Under the pieces are notes generated by a model. The model had not been told where the DNA came from and ran no database searches. It saw only the letters and a program-made list of their open reading frames with translations. Below are positions 26,901 through 38,900 of a stretch of DNA of 64,000 bases, piece after piece. The translations under genes were made by a program, and so were the position numbers. The stretch comes from Patella vulgata (taxonomy: Eukaryota; Mollusca; Gastropoda; Patellidae). The stretch lies in NCBI RefSeq assembly GCF_932274485.2, contig NC_065887.2, forward strand, positions 43,543,201 through 43,607,200, given 5' to 3'. Each line of letters opens with the position of its first letter. Position 1 is the stretch's first letter.

Positions 26901-29900
26901 TTATATTATCAGTGTTAAAATGTGTAAAATATATATGGACATGTTTATTAATTAACTATGGTTGATGCTGGTATAATATACCATCAGATAAACCATAGAC
27001 AATGGAACAGTACACCATAAGACACTCACTGATAAATCACCAAATTTGGAACGCCATCTAATAAACTAAAGAACACCATCTAATAAACTAATGAACACCA
27101 TCTAATAAACTACAGAACACCACCTAATAAACCATAGAATGCCATCTAATAAACCGTAGAACACCTAATAAACTCTAGAACACCATCAAATACACTATAG
27201 AACACCATCTAATAAACCGTAGAACACCATCTAATAAACCATAGAACACCATCAAATAAACTATAGAACACCATCTAATAAACTACTGAACACCATCTAA
27301 TAAACTATAGAACACCATCTAATAAACTATAGAACACCATCAAATATACTTTAGAGCACTGTGTATTAAACATTGGTGAATACTGATTTACCAAAAAAAT
27401 GACACAACATCATAATATATTGACACACCGTATGTTTTAAAATTACTTCCTAGTCCTAAATATCTAAATGTATGTTATGAATCTATTCCCATGTGAAATA
27501 TTCAACCTTGAAAGCTGTGTGTGAAAAATTATTTTAAATATATTAAATATTTGTCAGTTTGTCATCTGAAATTTTCCAGATTTTCATTTTTATTTAAACC
27601 TTTTTTCAGATGACCCATCGTTTTACTGTCAATCTACCACGAAATCAGAAGATGGTCAGTCGCATCAGCCCTGCGACACCTCTCGATCAGCTCTTCAATA
27701 AAGTTTGCCAGGAGAAGAACTTGAATCCTGCTAATTACATGTTTCAACACGCAGGAAATCCAAATATGAAACTAGATCTACGAAAGATGACTGTTGGTGA
27801 TTTGAAGGCTAATGAAGTTAATTTTATTCCTAGTGGTAAGAATTCAAACTTGTAAACTTCTCTCATAATGTAACCGACGGGGTTCCCCCATGTCACTGAT
27901 GCAGGACGGAAGGCTTGACAAGGACAGCTGTCTAGTCGTTCAGATGGGACAAAAAACCAAGGTCCCGCGTACACATTGGCGTGCATGTAAAAGATCCCTT
28001 GACAGTTGGAATTTGATATAAGAGTAGGCCGTAATGCCATTGTCCGGGAAAAATTTCCCTCATAGCACATTGTATGGCGCATGCCCGTCTTCATTAGCCC
28101 AGTTCGGAGCAGAACAGTAGGACGTTAAATCCCATTTTATTTCATTTCTTATAATGTAATTTTTATAAAACCAATTGATTAATGTCTGGTATGAGATATT
28201 GATTTTAAATGATGCATGTTCATCATACTGGTGAAGAACAGTAGGCCTAACACTGGCTCTCTTTTACTTTGGCCTTAGCTGATTTTAACTAGAATTCCGC
28301 AGTATAGCAGCAGAAACGAAAAGGGGTTTAACATCCTACTTTTCTGCACCGACTGGGTTAATGAAGACAGGCATACGTCATGCAGAGTGCACGGACAACG
28401 ACACTACAGCCTACTCTTATATCAAATTTAAACTATCATGGATTCTTTACATGCACACCAATGTGTACACAGGGCCTTGCTTTTTTTTATATGCCCACAT
28501 TTTCATGTGGATGTATATTGTCGTCGCCCCTGTCCATCCAGACGTCTGTTCACAATTTGTTTGTGGACACTCTACAGGTCACAATTTTTATCTGATATTG
28601 ATGAAACTTGCGGTATTTGATTATGGCCCCGTATGTACAGAAAATCACGTTTTTAGTTTAGCTGAAACTTAAAATGTTTATAAGATCTTGGTTCCTTTCA
28701 TTATTCACGACAATAAGTTACTGGATTATGGCACCTGGATTATGTATGAAAAGTTCCTTTATTTTTACTTGTTCTCTGTCAATTTCTTGCAAAATGGGGG
28801 CCTATCTTGCTTGGCAAACACTTGTTTGCCCATCCGAACAACTAACTTTGTCTCTTGCCATACCCTCCATCCTACACTATTGACAAGGGGGGCGCCACGT
28901 AGGATATTTCCAATGCAGGGATCGAACACAGGACCTTCTAATAAATGAATCAAGGTCTTACTCACTGAGCCACAGTGGTTCCCCTGCAACGCCCACCATG
29001 CTTTTAAATTCTGTTGAATGTCAGCAACATCATGTTTTTTTTTAATGAATTTTCTGTATCGAATCTTTATTTTGTGTTTTCCAGCAATGATAGATAACGC
29101 AAAATCGATGCCAGACCTGAGTCGTTCTGAGTCTTCACGTGAACGTGAACATGCACCAACGTACATGCCTGGAGTCAGTGAACCAAAGAAAAAACGAGGT
29201 TTCCTTTCGTTCTTGAAAAAAGATAAAAAATTCAAATTAGTAAGTACCCTTCTTTATTTTCAGCTTTTTAATACACCCTCATCTACCATTGTTTTGGTTT
29301 ATGAAAAAAGGCATATGTTACCATTCTGATGGGAAAAAGTTACCATTCTGATGGGTATATGAACATTACCATGCTGGTTTCAGAAACAGATTTATGCCAG
29401 GGATCAAAATTTAACCCTTTATTTGAATTAAGAACATTCCAAGACTTCATTAAATTGTATTATTATTTTTTATTGCAGAGTGAAGCCGATTATAAAACAG
29501 AATCAACATCAAAAGCTTCTGCATCAACATCCACACTAAAACCACTAACACCTCCCCCAGAGCGTAAAAACGCAGACAATTCACAGACAGTTCGACCCAA
29601 GTCTATGTTCGCGTCATCAAAACCAAGTGAAATATCAATGCTCAAAGAAAACGGATTTAGTGAACCCTTAAAGGAGAGTACAAACACGAACACGAACACA
29701 CTGCCTAAAGCACCCCATAGGACAGGTAAAAAACGTCATGCACCTCCGCCTCCCCCGACAGAAGTTACCCCATCCTCCTCCTCCTCTCAAGTACCTCCTT
29801 CTGTAAGAACAGTGCAAGTGGTCGTAGACGAACAAAGAACAGAAACGCAATCGCAGGACAGAGTGGTGAAAACATCGGACAATAAAAATGGTCCTGAAAA

Positions 29901-32900
29901 TGTGAATCAAAGACTCCATTCTAGGAATAGTTCAGATTCTAGTGGATATCACGAATTAACTCTGAGTGGGGCCGAATCGCCCGAAGCTGGTCGCGTGAAA
30001 AGTACGTTTAAGACGAGTATAGATACGACGTCGATAGAAAGTGCCGATAATAATAACGATAGTGGAGTAACAGACCTACAACCATCCCATAATTCCTCAT
30101 TGGCTAAAAATATGGCTGCTGGTGATAGTCAGACATTGCCGTTAAATCGTGGAATAAGTAAACCTCCGCGTCAACGATCACATTCTCTAGAACGTAAAGA
30201 TGATAAATCAACTCCTGTTTCCGTCAAACCATCAACGAAGAAGAAACGTGCACCGGCTCCACCACAACCTGGAGGTTAGTATGACGTGAAATATATTTTC
30301 TTTATGGTATTTCATACCCGTATTAGGAAAAAAAATAAGTTCTAGCAAATTATTGAAATAAAATTGAACCATGTGTTAGTCCCAAAATGATCTAGTCTGT
30401 GTCGAGTGGAAGTTAAACCCCATTTCTCTCTCTCTCCCCAACTTTAAATGTAAGCAACATTCCGAGTGTGTTACCTGTAGCTACTACAGATTGATATCTA
30501 GACTGATTGTTGGTTTCAGGTGTAAAACAGATTGATATCTAGACTGATTGTTGGTTTCAGGTGTAAAATATTTCTACCTTAATCCAAGTCTCTTATTGTC
30601 ATCTCAGGGTTTCTCAATCCTGTGCAGTCCACATTTGATTTTCACTGAAATATTTTTAATCCAAGACAGAAGATTATCTATCGTTGCTATTGGTTTCTTT
30701 TGATATTTGTTTATTTGGTGCAATGTCTATTTTCTGTCTTGTCCGCAGGTTTATCTTGTAGATTTTTGTTTTACGTGTAAGTGCAGTCCTCCTGCACTTA
30801 CTATTAGATGATCTATTTGAGTCAAATTTAGCGAGTAGTAAGTCGTGGAAAATAGATATTGTTCGAAAATGCACGTGATTTTGGACTTTTTTTAATTCCC
30901 AATATTTAATGTATTTTTTTAGTAGTGAAGGTGCCACAATTACCAATACATGAAGAGTTATCAGCCCCTGAAGAACCGGTCATAGAATCATCTAGTCCAC
31001 AACCCGTTGTATCTGTTACACCAGTAGAAAATTTACGAGAACAACATGAAATAGAGTTATCAACATCTATACGTAAGTTGTGGGGCTGTCCTGGGTAGAG
31101 AAAAACCTTCAGCATTTTGTAAGCCTGGTCTTCACTTGTCAAGGGTTGGCACCGTCACCAGGAATGTATGCCTAGATCCATCCGTGTATAGAACGGTTTG
31201 ATCTCACAATCATGTGACAGAGTGGGATTTGATCTTACAATCATGTGACAGAGTGGGGTTTGATCTGACAATCATGTGACAGAGTGGGGTTTGATCTGAC
31301 AATCATGTGACAGAGTGGGGTTTGATCTGACAATCATGTGACAGAGTGGGGTTTGATCTGACAATCATGTGACAGAGTGGGGTTTGATCTGACAATCATG
31401 TGACAGTGGGGTTTGTATATTTTCATTGGTTCCTGTAATATGTTGAATAACAAGATGAACTGAAAGACCTATTTATTTTATTTTTTTTAAGCACCCGTCT
31501 TCATTATCCCAGTTAGAGCAGAACAGTAGGACGTTAAAACCCATTTCATTGCATTTCGTTTCATTTCTTACAGATAATGATGATGTCGACCTGGTGACAG
31601 CGGGAGAAATAAAGGCTGCAGACATCAGTGTATTCCACGAAGATTCAACCAATCAGCAAATGAGTAGAGAAGAAGAGGATGCACTGATGACAGAGAGGGC
31701 ATCACTCTGTAGTGAAGATATCGACAATATTTTAATTGTACAACCTAAACCACTGCGACCATGTTCGTTTGTGGCCCCACCCCCACCATTAGAGCCCCCA
31801 CCAGATATGAGCCCTGAAAAGGAATATGTAGATAAGGGTGTGGTTGTTAATGAAGATAATTCGTCGTTAGCACCAGGAAGTTTGAAAGGATCTCCAGTTA
31901 GCAGTAAGTATATATATTTTATATTTACATTGAGAACCTGGTGGGGGATTGGGTGGTTGGGAACCTGGTGGGGGATTGGGTGGTTGAGAGCCTGATGGGG
32001 GATTGAGTTGTACTTTAGATAAGATCAACTGATTGAGTCAAGTGATGTGATTTCAATCGAAAGCTTGCAGTTGACAAAGATCAGACTTGTGGGTTTTCTC
32101 TGTGCAAGCAAATTATTGTAATAAAATTGTAGTATATGTTAGTCCCAAAATGACTTGATTTCTGTCGAGTGGACATAAAACCCCATTTCTCTCTAAGACC
32201 ATGCTTCTTTATTTCAATGAAGATAAATCTATGAGTGTATTTTGTAAATATGGCATGTTTATAATAATATGCGTATATGCAGGCATGAGTCTGTTCTGAT
32301 GAATGTATAAATCAGAGTGGAATATAGTAATTGATATATAGAATAACAATAACTGGTTTATAGACATGCAATGTCTCTTGGCTTGACCAAACATTGATAT
32401 ATAGAATAACAATAACTGGTTTATAGACATGCAATGTCTCTTGGCTTGACCAAACATTAATAAGGATGATAGTACAACTGTTAAATTGTTGCTAGTTTTT
32501 AAACTAATCTTCAGACATATTCTTCATTATCCCAGTCAGAGCAGAACAGTAGGACATTAAACCTTGTTTTGCTGTTCAGATATTTTTTGTGGGGGGGGAG
32601 GAGGGATTAAAGTTGTCGGTTTTGGACTTTGTGTGAAGAAGTTTTTGTTTATGTCCGATATTTCATCAGCTTATATGTACAGTGACGTGACAATATAGGG
32701 GGAAACATGGCACATAGAGAAACTATATTTAAATATTTTTATAATTGACTTGACACTCAATTGTTGCAATTTACCTTCCTTCAAACAGTGCATAGCCGAA
32801 TGAGCAGTCGGTCGAGTATTGGCTCCGTTAACACGATAGAAGATGTAAGCCTAGATTTTGAACGAACTATAGCACTAGGAGAGGAATATTTACAGGCTGA

Positions 32901-35900
32901 TAATAGAGGTATATTTATCAATGTCATGACACTAGTAGTTTAATTTGGCACTGACATGTCACATGACACCATGTAATCAGTATAGATCCTGCACTCTTCT
33001 TTTTCTGCTAATTTCTAATTTATTGATTTTAATTCTCATATTTAGTGGGGATAACAAGTTTTAACAGTTTTAGCTTACTATTAATCTCTGACCTCTTTTT
33101 CAAATTTTTTTATCCTTCATTTTATTCAGTAGTCTTATGTAGATTAAAGAATGGCAACAACAGACGCAGTTCTCCTTCCACTAACGATTCGTCATTTTCA
33201 TTTTTCACAAAAATATCTTGTCACTAGTTCACAAAGCATTCTTAGACTTTAGACTTTAAGAATTTACTCAAAATTGTTTGCCTTATTTTAACTGAAATTT
33301 AGCTCTTTATAAAACTTTTGTTGTTTTAATATATCAAATACATCAATAAGAAAGTATGTGCAAAGTTTTGTGCTTCTCGATCAAAGATATTTTTTATAAA
33401 CAGTGATTTAAAGTTGAAACTTTGTGAACTCGGGGCTTGATTTCTCATGGCTTTATCCATGTTAATATGCGCTCAATCGGATTTAAAAGAGGCCTATCAA
33501 ATGGCGGGTGGGCTAATATATGGAGATATCTTTATAAATACTGAATATTGTTGTTGGCAACAGATTCCTATTGTGCTAAAATAACACAATGAGACTGTAA
33601 ATAGATAAGGAGCTGGCTGTTCTTGCTATAATAGTTCAAAATAAGATGTTTCAAAATGAATATATGGAAAATTTCACTCAAATTACTTTATTCTGAGCAA
33701 AGTTACGACAGTTTGAAATTTTGATAAGATTGTTTATTATCGTAACAATTGCACTTGTTAATCACTACTCAGCCTCGATTCACCATTTTTAAATCATTAA
33801 ATGGTGATGATGTTTCAATCCGTTTTAATCTCAGCCATCCGATGCTCTAGAGAGTTGATTATAGGCTTACTGTGTGAATAAATGTCTAAATAATAGTTTA
33901 AATAACATTTGAATCCAAAAGAAAAACCTGCAATAGGCAGATTTATCTCTTGCATAATGTATGTTTAAATACTGGCGTCATTTCACTGAAATATTTATTC
34001 CTGGACCAAATTCCACTGAAATATTCATTCTTGGACCAAATACAGTCAAAATCTTGATAAAAACTAGAATCAATATGTTTGGGAATTTACATTTATCAAA
34101 TTCTCTCGCTAATGATTCAGCAATTTTATCAGTAGCTTTTTTCAACTATGGAAATGCTAATAATTAAACTAAGCTATATTTGCATAATAACCATTAAATA
34201 ACTAATAATGCTTTATTAATTTATAACATATGCATGTATAGGGCCATCGTAACAGCATTATAGGCTCACAGACAAAGCCATGCCTACACAACCAGCTCGT
34301 GTGACCCAACGTTAGATTAGCATGGGATCCCTATGCTCCTGTGACACATCGTTAGGTTAGCATGGGTCTCCCTATGCTCGTGTGACCCATCGTTAGATTA
34401 GCATGGGATCCCTATGCTCGTGTGACCCATCGTTAGATTAGCATGGGATCCCTATTCTTGTGTGACCCATCGTTGGTTTAACATGGGATTTCTATGCTCG
34501 TGTGATCCATCGTTGGTTAAGCATGGGATCCTGATGCTTGTGGGGCCCAGAGTTAGGTTAGCATGAGATCCCTATGCTCGTGTTACCCATCATTAGGTTG
34601 ACAATGGATCCCTATGCTTGTGGGGCCCAGTGTTAGGTTAGCATGGGATCCCTATACTCGTGTGTCCCATCGTTAGGTTAGTATGGGATCCCTGTGCTAG
34701 TGTGACCCAATGTTAGGTTAGCATGAGATCCCTATGCTCATGTGACCCATCGTACCAATGCTTTAAGATGGCCCATGTAATATTTATATGATTTTGTCGA
34801 AACTTTATTTCTGTTATATTTTTTTTATCTAAACTGTTCATGCAATATTTTTTGTTTTTTATGTGAACATGTTTTGTTGAGTAGGTTATCGTTATTATAT
34901 ATATTGTGTATGGCACAGCATTTCTTATTCACAAGACACAATATTATATCTTTTGTCACCACTTATTGTACTTGTTAAAACACTTCTTTTTCACTTTTTT
35001 TTTTCATTTCGTTCACTGTTGATATATTTATTTAGCAACAGTAAATCCTGTATATCTTACTTTGTATACCTGGACACTGTCAGGGAAGTGCTCCTAATCC
35101 CCAAGTGTACCTATCTCTACTACTTGGCATTTTCCTCATTAAGATGATTGTATTCGTTATACAGGACATTTCAAAAGCCCTATTTTTCCGAGAATGTTTG
35201 AGATTTTTCTGAGGGAGACCTGCTTGCTCTGCACCCTATATTGGAAAATCTTAACATGCCCACTGTACTATTTACATTTATATGCAAATGTAATTATTAT
35301 GTCTTAAAATGGAAGAATTTTAAGTTTTTATATGCAAATGTAATTATTATGTCTTAAAATGGAAGAATTTTAAGTTTTTATATTTTATAATTCTGTGGAT
35401 AGAAATCCAATGATTTACAGGCCTGGAGTTGTGTTCATAAAATATAAAAGCAGCTTCTTCATTGGCTGTCTGTGCTATGATTTTAGAGCACAGCCAATGA
35501 AAAAGTTGCTTTCTTTAAATACTGATGTTTGCCAACTTGCGTTGGACATGTCCAGCGTTATGTGGGCGAAACACTAACAGCATCCATGGTTTAACCTATG
35601 AAAAGTGTTACCATTTTAAATTTTAAACCAAATATGGCTATTATCAAGTCCCCAGCATATATTATGCCTACAATGAGATAAAACTGAATATAAAAATTAA
35701 CCAATTTGTGTCTATTTTCAGAGAATGATGACGGGTATAAAACAGAAATGGCTAGATTCGTTCAACAGATGACAAAATTAACAGTGGGTTCCGACCAGGA
35801 CAGCAATAACCTGTCAGACAGTGCCAGTTTCACACCATCCATACAGGATACGGAAGAATCTGAAACCGGTTCCGTTATTCATCATAGTTCAGAACCTAGT

Positions 35901-38900
35901 GACGTCATTCCACCTGTCGAACCATCAGATACGGACTCATTGACAGAATCAGAAATCAGTACACAGGAAGATGCAGAGCGACGTGAAAAGGAACGTCAAG
36001 CGAGATTAAGTGCTATCTTTAGTAACACTTACGACAGCTGGGAAGAACCTCCCACCCAAGAAGAGGAGGTCACTTCTCCTCGTGACTCCAAATCAATTGG
36101 CCATGCAATCAATCAAAAACTTCTAAGTCCATCAGATGATATCATTAAGGAATTGACGTATGATATACCCGAAAACTTAACCATTCAACCTCCACCCGAG
36201 TTCCAGAACGAACCCACAGAAACAGAAACGCCGAAAGCAGCACCGCAAGTAGAAGAGGAGGAAGAAGAAGAGTGGTCGGAAGTTATCGAAGAGGTTTATC
36301 ACCTTGGACCATCGTCAAGCTACACTTTCGGAGGAGCTTATCATAAAATCCCTGACTTTGAAACTAAAAAGGAACCTGACTCGCCAAAATCAAAATCATC
36401 AAAATCCTTGTCGTCATTCTCATATTATAAAGAACCGGAATTAAAAACGGTCGAGATCACGGCCACACCTGCTCCTCGAGAAAAAGAAGAATTTGTGTTG
36501 ACTACAAGTGACTTGGCTAATGTTAACTTTGTGGCGTCGCCCCCGATGAAAAATCGTATTTCAAAATCAAGTAAACGACCTAGTCGTTCTGGTAGTTATA
36601 TGCAACCTAAGTATGTCGAAGAAAATTATGGAATCAACGAGAGCGTCAAATCACGAATTTCTGATCTTAGTTTTACGCAAAATTCAGAGAATGAGGTAGA
36701 AACTGTTTTAGAAGATAAATCAATATCTGTGATGAACATGCCGACTATGAGACAGTCACCACGAGCTGTAAGTCCTGTAAATCATCATATCCATACGTCG
36801 TCTACAAGTCTGAATATATCTGGTCCTAGAAAGCTAACACCATCTGGTTGGGTTAATGAACATGTCAGCGAACCGTCAACTAACACAGCTTACAACTATT
36901 CATCAACGCCTGTCAGATCTGTTAACCAGGATAATTCGGGTCCTAGAAAGCTAACACCATCTGGTTGGGTTAATGAACATGTCAACGAACCATCAACTAA
37001 CACAGATTACAAATATTCATCAACGCCTGTCAGAACTGTTAACCAGGATAATTCACCGTCAAAACATCAAATTGCTACTAAAACATACTCCCGACTACTT
37101 ACGCCATCTGGTTGGCAATCACCGTCGCCCACACCTCAAAATGAACCGGCTGAGATTTCTCCTGTTAACGATTCGATGGACGAAGCGAAGATGGCACAGT
37201 ACGATCAACTACAACAACAGTTCAAACAATGGCAAGACCAGCTCAAGATGAATCAAAGTCTTCTGGCAAGTCAGCAGATGTCACCAGAAAACCAGGCCAT
37301 GCAGGCACAGATGCAGATGCAGATCAAGATGCAGCAGAGTATGATGGAACAATTACAACAGAGCATGCTAGCTCTGACTCAAGATTCCCCATCTATAAGT
37401 CAAAACAATTCCACGACAGCGTCACCTCCACCCCCTCCACCAGTAACCATGGTGACAACCACACCTAAGGTCAATAAATCAAGTACTCCAAAGAAATATG
37501 ATAAACGATTTGAACGACAGTTAGATCCACGGGAGGAGCTGATGATCGCCATTAGAAAGTTTGGTGGACAGACTGGGTTTGATCAGGTAAAGTAAAGTTA
37601 TTATGTTTGTGATTTCTAGAAGATTTCTAAACTTGATCGATGTAAGCTCTAGAGGTCACAATATTAATAGAAGTTTGATGAAACTTGAAATGCATGTTTA
37701 TAACTCAAAGATCTTGGTTCCTTTCAATATTCGTGCATATCGGATTGTAACTTCCTGAATTATGGCCCCTGATTGTACGAAAAATCACGTTTTTAGCTTG
37801 TGGACACTCTAGAGGCCACAATTTTTATCCAATTTAAAAAAAAAATGTGTGAATATATCACAGTTATACACTAAAGAGTTTGAATTTCGTGAAAATCAGA
37901 AAAAACTGACGGACATAATGGACGCCTATTGTACGCAAATAGTGTAAAAATATGGTATATCAAGGTTGTGGACCCTCTAGAGGCCACAGTTTTTATCCGA
38001 TTTGGATGAAACTTTGAATATATGTTTTTATCATTAAGATCTTGGTTCCTTTTGATAATCACACATCCGAACATAACTTCCTGGATTATGGCCCCTGATT
38101 GGTTGAAAAATTGCATTTTTAGCTTGTGGATTCTCTAGGAGCCACAATTTTTTTTCCGATTTTGATAAAACATATCTTTATATTCCAAAAATCTCAGTCC
38201 CTTTTGATATTTGCTCATTTCAGACCATAACTTTCTGGATTATGGCCCCTGATTGTTCAAAAAATCGTTTTTGTTTTTAGCTTGTTCTCTATCCATCTCT
38301 TGCAAAATGTGGGCGTATCCTGCCTGGCAGCCGCTTGTAAATTCCCGTAAGCTATAAGCTTGTTTTTATACTCCTGTAAGCATACAAGCTTGTTTTTATA
38401 CTCCTGTAAGTATACAAGCTTGTTTTATACTCCTGTAAGTATACAAGCTTGTTTATATACTCCTGTAAGTATACAAGCTTGTTTTTATACTCCTGTAAGT
38501 ATACAAGCTTGTTTTATACTCCTGTAAGTATACATGCTGGTTTATATACTCCTGTAGGTATACAAGCTTGTTTTTATACTCCTGTAAGTATACATGCTTG
38601 TTTTATACTCCTGTAAGTATACAAGCTTGTTTATATACTCCTGTAAGTATACAAGCTTGTTTTTATACTCCTGTAAGTATACAAGCTTGTTTATATACTC
38701 CTGTAGGTATACAAGCTTGTTTTTATACTCCTGTAAGTATACAAGCTTGTTTTTATACTCCTGTAAGTATACAAGCTTGTTTTTATACTCCTGTAAGTAT
38801 ACAAGCTTGTTTTTATACTCCTGTAAGTATACAAGCTTGTTTTATACTCCTGTAAGTATACAAGCTTGTTTTTATACTCCTGTAAGTATACAAGCTTGTT

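Noticed and set aside
27744-28094. 116-codon minus-strand frame near COBL exon 3
   Set aside because: Shadow of the exon on the opposite strand continued through a SINE B.
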